Shown here: positions 1 through 11,703 of the stretch, in pieces | Layout of the letters: each line of letters starts with the position of its first letter | How positions within the stretch are numbered: the first letter of the stretch is position 1 | NCBI GenBank assembly: GCA_934047225.1 | Contig: OW203997.1 | Coordinates: forward strand, 9,720,417 to 9,784,416 | Direction of reading: 5' to 3' | Length of the DNA: 64,000 bases | Source: Ypsolopha sequella | Taxonomy: Eukaryota > Arthropoda > Insecta > Lepidoptera > Ypsolophidae | Translations under genes and position numbers: made by a program | Notes under the pieces: generated by a model | What the model was told of the DNA's origin: nothing | Seen by the model: the letters and a program-made list of their open reading frames with translations, nothing else | Databases searched by the model: none

Positions 1-400
1 GTAAAATTTTACTTCCAACTGTTCCACAACCACCCAAATGAAAACGAACAGTTCAATATTATTGGCAGAAATGTAAAATTGACTTTGACAGTTTAATTTT
101 TTTATATACCAAGGCGTTTAGGAACGCTATCTTAGTATAGTATCTTTGTATATAATACCATTGATATATAATATGCGAAATACAAAAGCTGGGTTCGATA
201 CAAGTGCCGAAATCAATAAGATCCGAGATCAAATTGAAATGAAAAATTAAAATACTTTAGGATTTCATGCTAGGATCAAGATTTGGATTTACATTTACTA
301 CGTTAAATATTGGAATTCGGTTCAGCTATCACGCTAAGAAGAACGGCAAGAAACTCAGTGGGGACATTTCAGTAGGTCATCATTACCTATTAAATTGCCA
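1..400 (+). repeat. Dispersed repeat, copy 1 (uninterrupted)
   Basis: Shares GTTCCACAACCACCC, GGCGTTTAGGAACGCTATC, GGGTTCGATACAAGTGCC and GGAATTCGGTTCAGCTA with 8625-9620. Here the copy lacks the two insertions found there. A short related piece is inverted near 17815-17870. Confidence 0.7.
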
Positions 401-734
401 ATTATCTTACAATAGAATTTGTGGAACATAATACACTAAAATAAAAAAACTATGAAAAAAAAAAAATGAAAACAGGTAAATATAATGCAATAAATATAAT
501 AAATATATGCCTAACTCTACCCATTCAATTAGTCTTGCCACGAAGAAGGGCAATGAGCTTAGCAAGATCATTTGTAGTATGCAGTACAATCTGACCAAAT
601 TTGAAACCTATAATATATGTATTGCCGTCTTTAAAACTGAAATAAATAACGTTAAGAAATGTAACTTTTTCGAGGATTTTTCTATGGGGGCTATTTCTAT
701 ATTTTAATTTATTTTATTTTTATTATTTGCCGTG

Positions 735-870
735 ATAGAAGTTAGAATATCAAGTATTCTGTGGTAATTTCAACTGGCGGCTCATTACTTCATTATTCCG
801 AAGCTGTGACAGACGGACGGACGGACCGACGGGCTTAGTTTGGCATTTTTCAGGTACGAACCCTAAAATT
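735..870 (-). repeat. Fragment of a lepidopteran GACGGACGGAC / GGGTTCCGTA-type repeat
   Basis: Contains CAGACGGACGGACGGACC and ends TACGAACCCTAAAA, like the copies at 61011-61317 and 63312-63633. Nothing else is recognised in 400-1330. Confidence 0.45.
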
Positions 871-1330
871 ACGTTACAAAGTTTGCAGACATTTTTTATT
901 AGTAGTCACAGTGTTTTGGGGTTAATGAATTTTGTAGAAAAGTTTTGCAGTGTTCGGTGTAGATTTTCTCATATTTTCATAATGATTTCTGTGAGAAGAA
1001 TATTGCGTTCACTTGCAAACATTTTGTTTCTCCCAAGTAACCTTATACCAATCTCAGTAATTACTAATTTCAATGTTTTGCCGCGGAAAAGTATACCGTT
1101 AGTTACAGAGTAAACATCCCGTAGTTACTGAAAGGTAGGTCAACAGTATTAAATGTAAATTAAAGCTTCCTTTGATAGCCCATCAATCATCTGCAACTTA
1201 ACTCAAAAACAACTAAAGTATAAATAACAAGAGAATGTGCGTAAGACAGCTGTAGTAGGTATGAATGCTTCAGTGTGAGTTACCGGTCATGATAAAGTTT
1301 TGTTGTTTGATGGTAACTATTCTTCAGGCT

Positions 1331-1690
1331 GTTCCTAAATAATATTTAGGGGGGGCCAAACTCTTCTTACAAACCACACATATAACAAATAAAACAGAAA
1401 ATTCAAACGTAAACCGTTTTATTAATCAGGTCATTTTCTTGCAAACCCTTGATTTGTCTCTAAAAACCATTATTATATACAAAGTTGAAGATATTTTTTT
1501 TATAAAATATTAAAATTTCATACAGATTTTTATATCCTATGCATATTTCCTCTAGAGCTTTCAGTTCTTAAGTTATATCAAGAAAATCAGGCTGAAATAT
1601 CTTATTTTTCTGTTAATTGGCAGCCATTTTGTTTTTTTAATAGAATTATTTTGGCCCCCCCCAAAATAGTTTAAGATCATCCTAAAGAAC
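1331..1690. mobile_element. MITE with G-run terminal inverted repeats
   Basis: The left end reads GTTCCTAAATAATATTTAGGGGGGGCCAAA, shown here only by its ends GTTCCTAAAT and GGGGGGGCCAAA. The right end is the inverted TTTTGGCCCCCCCCAAAA...CCTAAAGAAC. No coding potential lies between. Confidence 0.6.
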
Positions 1691-1874
1691 AGATATAAAC
1701 ACATATGCAAACTTTAACATATGTAACTCCCGTGATTTTTTTATAAGGAAATTCATACCTACTACTGTGTATAGTGAGGTGTTATAATTCAAATTTGGAT
1801 AAAAATAAAAATGAAGTATGAGCTGAGTAAATAATATATCGATTTATTAGACATGTCATACAACATACGACGAC

Positions 1875-2105
1875 ATTATATCCATCCCCAATAGTCGGCC
1901 CTTATATGTATAACACAGGCTGGTGACGGGTAGTGGCGTCACTGGTGTGAGGTTTTCGGCACCGCGCTCACCAACATGCCTGCCCAGCGTGTGTGAGAAT
2001 GGGCATCACTTCCAAGAGGATTTACCACCAAGAGTGGCGGAATCTTGGAAAGGTCTAAATCTGTGAAACCAGCAATGGACTAATCAGGCTGATTGATGGA
2101 CGGAT
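1875..2105 (+). mobile_element. LINE-like 3' tail fragment
   Basis: Matches 61660-61885: TATATCCATCCC, GGTGACGGG, GGCGTCACTGGTG, CACCGCGCTCACCAAC and AGGCTGATTGATGGA. The TGGATGGATG-like end is typical of lepidopteran LINE tails. Confidence 0.55.
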
Positions 2106-2309
2106 TGTAATAAAACAACAAAGTTTAGAGTAGTATGACATCTAAAAGTGCGTGCTTGCTTTGATATATTTTTCTTATGTTTTATTCAACAATTTATTAA
2201 AATATTAATATGGTAGACATACAAAATTTACTTTTACTTTAACATTTACTTCCAGACAACCCGACAGAAGGTACAAGAAAACAACAAATTTCGCATCTGT
2301 GCGCTTACT

Positions 2310-2700
2310 GACTCTTAAGGCGATATGCGAAAAAAATACGGGTGTTTTTTTTCTGTGTATTTCAAGAAATACAATATAATTAGTTTCAGAGGTATATGCA
2401 TTTTGACTATATAATCTAGGATTTTGAAATTGGAAAACATGTTTGGATAAATTTTCCTCGATAGAAATAATTGTTGAAATGAGGTCTTCAAACACACTTT
2501 TTCTCCTCGTTTGACGGATAGGAACCACATACAGAACTCAAACATATTTTATTAGGTGTGTTTTAACAATATCAAGAGATTTGATATTTGAAATTTTGCT
2601 AGCTATTTTAGTTTTTTTAATAAAAATATAAAACCAACTTTTTTCCCTTTTGCCCTGAATCCGCCCCTCTCGCACTGCGCGATTTTTCGCTTGGAGAGAC
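2310..2700 (+). mobile_element. TTAA-flanked MITE, family member
   Basis: Begins TTAAGGCGATATGCG and shares the AAATGAGGTC, TATTTTATTAG and CGCATATGG-like blocks with 58264-58686. The right end is degraded. Confidence 0.5.
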
Positions 2701-3027
2701 AATGACAACTGTGTTGCATTATCATGCTGATTCCAAAACCATTGAAGGGTCAGTAGCAGTTTAGCGAGAAATCATTGGTAAAAATGTTTTACTAATTTAC
2801 TGAGACGTTGCAAAGCGGCTCATTCCCCCGACAGACCGTCGTAGGGAAATGCCGCTGTCTCGATTTTCGACACAAAAGAAGCCTCGGACTGCTCGCGACC
2901 TGACTCTGGGCCCGTAGCATAGTGTTTAATGGCGCGCGATGCGACTTAGTTACACGATGTTTTTGCAATTGAACAGTATGTCATGCTCCTTACACTTGTG
3001 ATTCAACTATTGGCGTCACGCGCGATC

Positions 3028-3422
3028 AAGGCGATACGTAAAAGTTTTAGCGTCCCTGTTACTCCATATGCGAAAAGGGTGAGTGGGACGGATTCGTGAA
3101 AAAGTAGCAAAAAGGCATTTTCGTCATATTTCGTCAAAAAGATTTTCAAGGAGACTTTACAAATACATACTATCCACATTTTGAATGTAATTTCACAATG
3201 AAATTAGTTAGAATTTCAGAATTATAGAAAAAAATAAAACAATTTATAGGTCTTTTCGGAATTAAATTCTATCAAGAAAATTTCATCCAATCGTGTTTTC
3301 CCTCGGTGAGAATCTGAATCAAATACTCAATAAACATTTACCCAAAAATGAAATACGTAGATGACGTTGTAGTGGAGTAAATGGATTCGAAAAAACCCAT
3401 TTTTTTTTTGGTATCGCCTTAA
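3028..3422 (-). mobile_element. TTAA-flanked MITE, inverted member
   Basis: Starts AAGGCGATACGTAAAAG and ends TATCGCCTTAA, giving matching inverted ends. It includes the GTTTTAGCGTCCCTGTTACTC block seen in reverse at 6780-6826 and 58640-58686. Confidence 0.65.
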
Positions 3423-3829
3423 ACACTATGCTACGAGCACTAGTATCATGATAATCATGTTGCATTTTATAGCAGAAGTCATACCTGTCGGAAGTATCGT
3501 TTCCAAAAATTAGGTGTCATAATTCTGATGGGTGAATGATGGATCTCTTTGCTACGACCCGCTGAATACCGTTAATGGTAAATAAAATCATCGTAAAGTA
3601 AACAACAGAGTAATATTTCAACAATATATTTAAACAAACTTAATTTTTAATTAATTAATTGAAACCTACATTAGGTCTACAGCACAGATAACGTATTTAA
3701 AACAATCACAACAAAAATTTTATATTAAATATTTTATAATAATTTATTAAAATTTATTACGCTAAGCGTTTAGTCCAAACATCAATGCATATCATATAGT
3801 GTATAAAATAAACTGAAATTGTAGATAAA

Positions 3830-5630
3830 CTAGAAGTTGATTTTAACTGGTCGACCATTATAAGTTATATACTCATTGCCTGGGTTGTAGAAACCGGAAG
3901 AAGCGACAGCGGTGACTTGAGAGCCTTGAGGGTAGCCAGGGTAGGAAGACGTCACGGGAAGGCCGGCGATGTTGTTAATGTAGCCAGGTACGTTGGACGA
4001 GACGAGAGAGACACCTTGACCGTAGTTATTGCCTACAAAAGAAGTTTGTGCAACAGATGGCCCCGCAAATGTGGTGAACTGTTGTGGGCCAGAAATGAAC
4101 TGTTGTGGGCCAGAAATTGTTTCCACTATTTGCGTGCCAGCTACCGCTGCTGGTACGCCATATGTCACCACTGGTGATCCGCCATAATCGTATTGCACTA
4201 TTGATGGTACGCCATTTGTCACCACTGTACGAGGAACGGATGATACGGCACACATGAATTTTACCAACTGAAAACAAAAAAAAGGAATGCTAGAAGACGC
4301 AACTTAAAAAAAAATTTTTTCTATAATGATTAGCTATCTACCACAAAACTACAATACAGCCAGCCAAATAATTCAATTTGTATTAATTCTTCATTTATAA
4401 TTTTTGTCTTTATCATTGTAGATAACAAAACTCGTGAAACATTATGACGGTTTTTCAATGCCATTTATATTTCATACAATTTCAGATTAAAATGTATTTT
4501 TTGCTTTCCTTTGTAGAAGAGAAAAAAAATAAAAAAGGTTTTAATATGATATTTGTTTTTGATGTGACAAGAAACCCTTTTTTTCTTAATTTTTAACGAA
4601 GGTATTGCTGATAGAATTTGATTATAAAATCAAAATGATAACTATAAGATTATTAATTTATTATATTATGCAAAAGACTTGCAGATGGCGCCCCGCAACG
4701 TTGCCGTTGTTCGCGTTTCTCCCGATCCCATGGCAATATTCTAAAATTCCTGCTTAGCGGATGTTTACGTCATACAAGAAATAGAAAATATGACGCAACC
4801 ATCCGCTAATAAGGGACTCTAGAAAAGTCCCACGGGATCGGGATAAGCGGTATCCACGCGAGCAACGCCGCGGGGCATCTGCTAGATCAATCTCAGATGG
4901 AGACAGATCAACTCTTTATTCTTGATTATTCAATTTTCTAACAAAATCTTAATAAATAATTATAACGCCAAAAATATAACTTTTAGCGACGATGAATTTA
5001 TAGAAAACATTTACTATATAAATTAACACATTTGTAAGGCTTTTTTACAATCTTCAAAATAATTTGATGTTTCATAGGTGTGAAGTAAAAGTATTTTTTA
5101 GAAATTTACAGCAATTAAGAGCTGATTACAAAAATATACACGTTTAATACTTGCACATAAAGCACATGTTTAGGAAAATCTTCTAAAAAGTATTAAAAGA
5201 AAAGCATGTTCGCAACAAATGCACCAAAAGTTATAAGAAAGCGTTGTATGGAACCCATTGGGCTTGAGTTGCACTCACACTTAACCAGGGGATCTAAAAA
5301 GGCCAACTTGGGTGAATCATGAAATGATTTGAAAGTAGGATAGAGACAGAGTTTCTTCATGCGTGCAAAAGAGACGGCATTACAACAGAATCATAATATG
5401 ATTCATACAAAGCGGCCTTTTTAAAGGACCAGTTCTTTTTTTATAATCTTATCGAGAGTTGAATAGAAAAGTGGATTAAAATAAAATCTTACTTCATTAT
5501 TTTCATAGGGCCCCAACGTTGCACATATTTCGGGTATAAGGTAGTTAATGGTTTCGTCTAATTGAGAGATTGCCGTAGACAGAGAAATCAAACTACTTAA
5601 AATAAAAATGAATTTAATATTTCCAGCCAT
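3830..5630 (-). CDS. G1: two-exon secreted low-complexity protein, divergent founder-like copy
   Basis: Exon 1 is 5630-5493 and exon 2 is 4267-3830, joined in phase 0 across a GTAAGA donor and a TTTTCAG acceptor to give about 191 residues. Residues 1-20 (MAGNIKFIFI...) form a signal peptide. A short predicted helix follows, ending LIPEIC, and exon 2 opens LVKFMCAVSS, so two Cys lie 16 residues apart across the splice. The rest is Gly/Val/Ser/Tyr/Pro-rich with a tandem ISGPQQF pair and the block YPGYPQGS. Intron position, promoter spacing and the CAVS motif match G2-G6, but the tail is very different, so this is the oldest or fastest-evolving copy. The intron carries two MITEs (4681-4882, 5287-5430). 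Its upstream DNA is interrupted by a 1.4-kb insertion. The family is not recognised. A proline-rich cuticular, eggshell or silk-like role is possible from composition only. Confidence 0.7.
4681..4882. mobile_element. MITE of about 200 bp in the G1 intron
   Basis: Inverted ends GCAGATG(G)CGCCCCGC and GCGGGGCATCTGC, followed by inverted CCCGATCCCATGG and CACGGGATCGGGA blocks, which are GC-rich against AT-rich surroundings. No ORF. Confidence 0.7.
5287..5430 (-). mobile_element. 145-bp MITE, copy in the G1 intron
   Basis: Runs from GGGGATCTAAAAAGGCC to AAAGGACC. Same unit as the array at 52760-53343 and the piece at 62830-62955. It ends 63 bases from the G1 splice donor. Confidence 0.75.
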
Positions 5631-5702
5631 TTTTTTTTGTAAGTAGCTCTACTCTGGTGAATGTAATGGCAAGAAGTGCTAATTGATATAAAAAGTTAAT
5701 CA

Positions 5703-5710
5703 TTTATATA
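5703..5710 (-). promoter_or_regulatory. TATA box of G1
   Basis: TATATAAA on the minus strand lies 72 bases before the G1 ATG. The same box at nearly the same distance precedes all six family members, including those whose flanks no longer align, which supports both the promoter and the chosen start codon. Confidence 0.6.
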
Positions 5711-6329
5711 TGAAACGTAGATGTTAATGATGTTTAACTTATCTGTTATCTGTTTGATGAAAGAAATTACCATAAACAATTAATAACGCACATGGGTGGC
5801 TCTTGGATCTCATTTGAGGGAGAAGGGGGCGGGGGGGGGGGGGGGGTTTATGAAACATATTTGCCGGCCTAAAAATGTTTGATTTATACAAAAATTATTA
5901 AATAAATTTTAAACTGTACGTACAAAGATACGTTTGTTTTGTTTTGTAACAGTGTCAGACTGACAGACAGTGCAAACTTGGCACAATAAGGTTCCTTCTG
6001 TAATGTCGACTTCTAAGTTCCTTTTATTGTTATATGTAATTTTTCACAGATATATTAAAAATCGTCGTTTGATACCGGTGCGAGTGTCGATATTTCTCAT
6101 TAGAACTAATTTTTGCCACGACTGCGTCTGCCAACGATATTCATGTAAAATCGTTTGTCTCGGCAATAAAAATGTGACGTGACTTGAAATATCGACTATC
6201 TCGGACTAGCATCAAAATATACTATTTAATGAAAGTAAAATTTCATGTTTTTTAAAATGTTCCTTTGCTAATTTTTGAAAACTCAGTGTGAAATTTGTAT
6301 GGGGAGTGTTGTTCTTTTTTTCATTTTGT

Positions 6330-6826
6330 TTAAGGCGCTACGGAAAAAAAAATCGACACTTTAAGAACTTGTTTATCTACTTCAGTAAATAATGTATTAT
6401 TTTGATAAAATAGTATATTATTTTTTAGAGCTTTTTCTTGGGATCTGTTAAAACAGAAACGCGATTGAAGAAATTCGGCTCGATAGAAATATTTATTGAA
6501 ATGAGGCCCTTTTCAACACAATTTCTCCTGGTTTGACAATATAGAATGACATATGGACTGCAATTATATTTTATTAGATGGGTTTAAACATTAACTAGGA
6601 CCTGCGGGCCTATTATGTATCTTTAGTTGCCAACTGGACTGGGTGTCTATCATTAAAAACATAGATATACTATAGAATTCCGATTGTCTACGGATATGTT
6701 CGCACTTGAAGTGACGACACAGTTCGTAAATAGTTCAATACCCACTAAAGGGAATTTACCACCGCACCGAGGGCTTTTTCGCATATGGAGTAACAGGGAC
6801 GCTAAAACTTTTACATATCGCCTTAA
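6330..6826 (+). mobile_element. TTAA-flanked MITE nested in the hAT-like element
   Basis: TTAAGGCGCTACG at the left and ATATCGCCTTAA at the right, homologous to 58264-58686, but its last third has been replaced by the left arm of a hairpin (from 6604). Confidence 0.65.
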
Positions 6827-7111
6827 TAAAGTGTTTCAGTGCGATCAGCAGAATATATAAGTAGTTTAATTTAATACCTGCCCCCCTATTCTGTATCTTT
6901 AGTTGCGAACTGAACGAGGTGCCTATCATCAAAAACATAGATAAAACTGAAATTTCAAAATTGTTTTTAGTGGGTATTGAACTATTAACAATCTGTGTCG
7001 TCACTTCAAGTGCGAAAATATCCTTCGGAAATCGGAATTCGATAGTATATCTACGTTTTTAATGATAGACACCCAGTCCAGAAGGCAACTAGAGATACAT
7101 AATAGGCCCGC
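6604..7111. repeat. Hairpin repeat with arms of about 150 bp
   Basis: GCGGGCCTATTATGTATCT at 6604 is mirrored by AGATACATAATAGGCCCGC at 7093-7111. The TGTCTATCATTAAAAAC and GAATTCCGAT blocks mirror in order. Confidence 0.75.
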
Positions 7112-7335
7112 TGTTCATTTACGAACAAAATTGTAAGAGACAAAATTTTTATTTGATTCTGGGGGGCCCATGGATCATTGCTTCTACACATTTACAGGCA
7201 CCCCTGATAACGCATCAGTTTGAACAGTTGAATAAATTTGATACACCAACAAGTAATTTATGATAAATTGGGCATGGACGTCAATAAAATTTCCATAACT
7301 TAGACTTGCATAACTTTTTGAGAAGCTACGGCGTT

Positions 7336-8290
7336 GTTAAGGTTCCGTAGTACCTAAAAGGTACAAAAGGACCCTTTATGGTGAGACTCCGTTTTCCGTC
7401 CGTCGGTCCGTAAGTCACAGCCTCATAACTTTAGCACCGTTAAAGATAAAGATATGATATTTGGCACAATAATAGCATTAATTTTCCCACATATTGCGGT
7501 GAATAAAAATTTGGAAAATTTTAATTTTTCAAAATATTTTCAAAAAAGTTAAGAATAATAAATTATATTATCCTAAAAATACAATATGGGCATGAAATTT
7601 TAGATATTTTATACTTTAACTATATTCACCGGCACTGGAATCTTTTAAAAATCTTTTAAATACCACAAAAATATGTATGTCTCCCCCCTTATCTCCAAAA
7701 CTGGTAGACCGAAAAATATGAAAAAAATGATGATTATAGCACAAATGAGAAATAAAAAAATAAAAAATATTTTTGTAAGAATGAACGCTACCTTTATATA
7801 GTTAAAATCTTTTTCATTCCACCCAAAGGTTGCCTGGAAGATATTGCTAGTAGCAATAAGTGCCGCCTTTGTACACAATGTCTGTCTTTTATGTGAAAAT
7901 ATGTTGTAAATTATGTTTGTAAAGGTACAAGTGTAATAAATAAAAATAAAATATAATAAAATAAAAATAATATTTTATAAAAATACCAATATGGGTATCA
8001 AACTGTAGGTTAAAAATGCTGATTGTAAAAATATATAGTTTGGCTATATTTATTCGCATATATTTCGAGAAATCCTTGAATAACCATAAAAAATGTATGC
8101 CCCCGTTATCTCTAAAACTGGTTGACTTTAAAATATGAAAAAAATCATGGTAATATGTGTTTACGTAACATTACAAGAAAAATAAAGCGGTTGAGAAATT
8201 CAGGAAAAAAATTACAAAATTAAATTTATCATCCACAATACGGAACCCTAGAGAGTGAGTCTGACTTACACTTGGCCGGTTTTTTTTATT
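7336..8290 (+). repeat. Dispersed repeat B, copy with LINE-tail insertion
   Basis: Starts GGTTCCGTAGTACCTAAAAGG and ends CACTTGGCCGG. It aligns over its length to 53868-54673, with shared TTAGCACCGTTAAAGATAAAG, AATATGAAAAAAAT and CTCCAAAACTGGT blocks. A LINE 3' UTR piece (about 7785-7955) interrupts it. Confidence 0.75.
7785..7955 (+). mobile_element. LINE 3' UTR fragment
   Basis: CCCAAAGGTTGCCTGGAAGATATTGCT, given here as CAAAGGTTGCCTGGAAG, then GTGCCGCCTTTGTACACAATG and AATAAATAAA. The same tail occurs at 16290-16420 and, more distantly, at 51915-52078. Confidence 0.6.
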
Positions 8291-8757
8291 TGACTTCGTT
8301 TTAAAATTCTAGCCCTGAATTAATATTAAAATTGTAGTTATTGTTTTAAATTCACTTGATTGAAATAATTTAAAAATAGACTTTATTTTCAGAAGTAAGA
8401 ATACCACGTTAATAATATTATACTGACGTCAATAAATGAAACAACTGTTTAAGTCCGAAAACACACCGACAACCAGACATGTATCCATACCATATGACCA
8501 TCCCACAACCACTAAAACGCAAATTTTGACAGAGGACGCCATGAAAATTGGCTGACCTTAAGCAACATGCAAAATGGTCTAATAATAAGACTACATTTGA
8601 AAAATGTTCTGAGAAAAAAACACAGCGTTCCACAACCACCCGAGTGAAAACGAACAGTTAATAAACCCAGGTTTTTACATTTACCCAGGCGTTTAGGAAC
8701 GCTATCTTAGTATATAATATTGCTATATATATTGATAGTATATATATTGATATAATC

Positions 8758-9030
8758 ATGTACACAAGGTGAATTTGTGAACATCGTCCAAATTCTTACT
8801 TGAGCCTTGATAAGTGATCAGCATCATGAACCAATAACGATTTTTGTAAAATTCATGAAATGAAATTTCGACTCAATAGTGATTCACTCAAGACTGGGAG
8901 TGAATTACTATGGGAAGTCGAAATTTCATTATACGAATTTCACAAAAATTGTTATCGTTTCATGATGCTGATCACTTACCAAGCCTTTGGTATGAATTTG
9001 GACGATGATCAAAAAGTCACCTTGTATATG
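8758..9030. mobile_element. Hairpin MITE with arms of about 130 bp
   Basis: CATGTACACAAGGTGA is mirrored by TCACCTTGTATATG, and the inner blocks GTGATCAGCATCATGA and GAAATTTCGACT mirror around about 8893. The ORF at 8860-9165 is only this palindrome read through. Confidence 0.8.
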
Positions 9031-9100
9031 CGAAATAGAAAAGCCGGGTTCGATACAAGTGCCAAAATTAATAAGGATCTCATTGAAATACAAAAACTAA

Positions 9101-9492
9101 TAGTAGTTTATGCTACTAGGGCGAAAAGGAATCAATTACGAGGACGAATTAAATTACGAGCGTAGCGAGTGTTTTAAACGTAACCGAGTAATTTATTGCT
9201 TTTACGCCCGTGTATCATACTACGTTTTTCAATGCATAGTGTGAGGAAATGAAAACAAATATAATCTTGTGAACTTTCAATTATGATTGGCTCAAAAGGA
9301 TTGTATCCAGAGCCGTTAAACAGTGGAAAAAAAAGTATAACATCTATGGTACACAGGAAAGGCTGCAGGTTAGCCAACCATTGCATACAAATTAAAAAAA
9401 TAATAATAATAAAGCCCTAGGGCAAAATAATCGACTTTCTGTTCGGTTTTGATGCATAAAAAGTGGGCCTTTACGAGCACATGCATTGAAAA
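9101..9492 (+). repeat. Dispersed repeat D, copy 1
   Basis: From TAGTAGTTTATGCTAC to GCATTGAAAA, with ACGAGCGTAGCGAGTG, CAGGTTAGCCAACCATTGCA and GCCCTAGGGCAAAATAATCG. Other copies are at 41387-41719, 48266-48666 and 55247-55630. Confidence 0.85.
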
Positions 9493-9620
9493 ATATTTTA
9501 AGATTTCATGCAAGAGCATGATTTACACTTACTACGTTAGATATTGGAATTCGGTTCAGCTACCACACTAAAAAGAAAGGCAAGAAACTTAGTGGGGACA
9601 TTATATTAGGTTATACCAAT

Positions 9621-11344
9621 GAAATTGGCGTTTTATATGGAGAATTTGAAGGAAACTTAGTTTTGAGTACTTACATTTTTGCATTTAATGTGACATCCAG
9701 ATTTTATAATGACTTTTTTGTATGAATGAGACAACATTAAGGTGACTCCGTCCGAATAATTAGCAACTCGATACGTAGTGGTTGAAATTTCGAACAAAAC
9801 CATATTAAAATAAAGTCCTTATCAGTTCGCACTGCAACATGGCTGTTACGTCAGTCGCTGCGGCTGACAAGTGCGAAAATAGTGTGTTTTTAATTTATTT
9901 TATCAAAAATAAAATTAATTTCCAAGAACTGAGAAAACCAAATCATTTAACATTATTTTGTCTAGAAGTTTATCCATTTTCATATTGTTTCGATAAAAAC
10001 TGCAGCAGTTATGTTGTTACAAGTGAACAAAAAATCGAGAAATAAGGATAAACTTAGAATTTTCTTGCTTCACTTCTGTATGTTATAATGAAATTCAGGA
10101 AAAACTACATCACTATTTGTATCATGCAGATTACTATGTATTTTTCTTCTGTTGAAAAATGCTATAGTTACCGAATAAAATGGTTACAAAATTACTTAGT
10201 TCAAGGTCGTTGGCTTTGGTAGAAACCTTAAGCTAACAGCAACATTAATACAATTTTTGTAAAGTGTGTGCTGTAAAAATTATTACGAATCTTATCATGG
10301 AAACGGATGGCATTTAGAACGAATTGTTTTTGATAATTAAATTTTAGTTATCCATACTAACTAACCATACTAACTAAAATGAAAGGGTGCTTCCATACAA
10401 ACTAAAATAACAGACTTGGCTTTACATAAGATATCACAACTTTTTACGGTGGAAGGATTGCGTTGCGAGACTTTACATTTTTGTACATTTTTATGTTTTT
10501 GATGGGATTCATTTGACAGCTTAAGGCATATTATGACCACGCTAAATAAGCAACTTGATGTGTGTCGGTACAAATATCAACGGAAACGACATTGAAATAA
10601 TGTTCATTTCAGCGTACCTTGAAAAGTGGCTGTTACGACAACCACTGCGTCTCTGCCTAGCGCAAAATAGGAGAAAATAATACTTTTCACATGGACGCCA
10701 TGAACGGAAAAAAAAATTTTGCTATTCGCCTAAGCAAATTAGCAAGTTTGACAATTGAAAACGTACGTTTTACATCGTACATTTCTTACACAATTCCAGG
10801 ACTGGAGTGACAAACCCACCCCGCCCTCACCCCCGTTGCTTCCGCGTCGCATCTTAGTTACTATTAAAATATTTTTTCCATCCAAAGGTTGTTTGGGAAG
10901 GTTTATTTTTGTGGTGTAAGTTAAATGATAATATATTGTATGAGTACGAGACAGTTATGAACACGTGCTTGTCTTAAATTTACTAATTGAAATTAACAAT
11001 ACAATGGTGGACACGGACACAGTGCTAAAAGCATTTACTCCCAGACCGGTACAAGAAAGCAACTTATTCTGCTCCTTTACACGCTCTCTTAGCTATGTCG
11101 TAATAACATTACTATTGGACTAGGAGCGTACAGCCGTACAGTCGATAACCCTATGTATCGAGTAACAAGTTTGCAGTTGTGTAGAAAAAAACTACATCAA
11201 AATAAATAGATAGGGTTGGAAAGGCGCAACCTGGAGCATTTTGTTTTTGCTGACTGTAATTTATTAAATAAAACAAAAAAATATATAATTCAAATTTACG
11301 GAAACCAATGGAAACTTCGCGATGGCAGCATAAACAAAACATAG
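9621..11344. other. No gene recognised
   Basis: Only short open frames without family likeness (for example 9839-10045). A short LINE-tail-like CATCCAAAGGTTGTTTGGGAAG occurs at 10877, and the block around 11205-11240 recurs inverted at 21685-21735. Otherwise nothing is seen. Confidence 0.5.
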
Positions 11345-11443
11345 GTAATAAGGTTTTGTTGAATAACTATTGAGTGAATTTTGAATTTAAGTGTTCTGTT
11401 TCGATTAATCAGACAAAGACGGGTTTTTCACAATCCGGCTGCC
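11345..11443 (+). repeat. Dispersed repeat E, copy 1
   Basis: AGGTTTTGTTGAATAACT ... GGGTTTTTCACAATCCGG, also at 20790-20896 (+) and 63852-63957 (-). It abuts the Harbinger element. Confidence 0.75.
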
Positions 11444-11703
11444 AAATTACTAGTTTACACAGTGCGAGCTGCTGCCTGGCCAGTAGACAGCTACTCGGTT
11501 TGTCTACTGGCTAGGCAGTAGCTCGGCTCGTCTTTGCTGTCTACACAACACTTCAGTCTTGCAAGTTGTCGTGATGTCGAGCGAACGTGTTTTAATTAAA
11601 AAAACGCTGATAAGGTCTATGACAACAATATTATGTCAAGAATCGGAAATTTCCTATAAAAAACTTTAAAAAAAGAGTAAAAGAAAAGGGTTTGGATTAG
11701 AGA

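Larger units (their letters stand above)
5792..7206. mobile_element. hAT-like non-autonomous insertion upstream of G1
   Basis: Flanked by an exact 8-bp duplication ATAACGCA (5784-5791, 7207-7214). The ends CATGGGTGGCTCT and, reversed, CAGGGGTGCCTGT resemble hAT termini (CAGGGGTG type). Paralogue G2 shows the empty site (ATAACGCATCAGTTTGAAC). Inside are a long G-run (5826-5850), a TTAA MITE (6330-6826) and a large hairpin (6604-7111). No transposase is seen. Confidence 0.7.
8625..9620 (+). repeat. Dispersed repeat, copy 2, carrying two insertions
   Basis: Same element as 1-400, but split by a hairpin MITE (8758-9030) and by repeat D (9101-9492). The uninterrupted copy defines both insertion points. 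Confidence 0.7.

Noticed and set aside
3917..4177. Open frames in other registers over the low-complexity exons (also 26133-26471, 29996-30265, 34196-34453, 40593-40784)
   Set aside because: Shadows of the biased Pro/Thr/Tyr coding sequence; no signal peptide, promoter or splice support.
8860..9165. 101-codon open frame
   Set aside because: It reads through the hairpin MITE and repeat D; no protein-like features.
9839..10045. Short frame starting MAVTSVAAADKCEN
   Set aside because: Slightly protein-like start, but AT-rich, short, with no splice site, domain or conservation visible.
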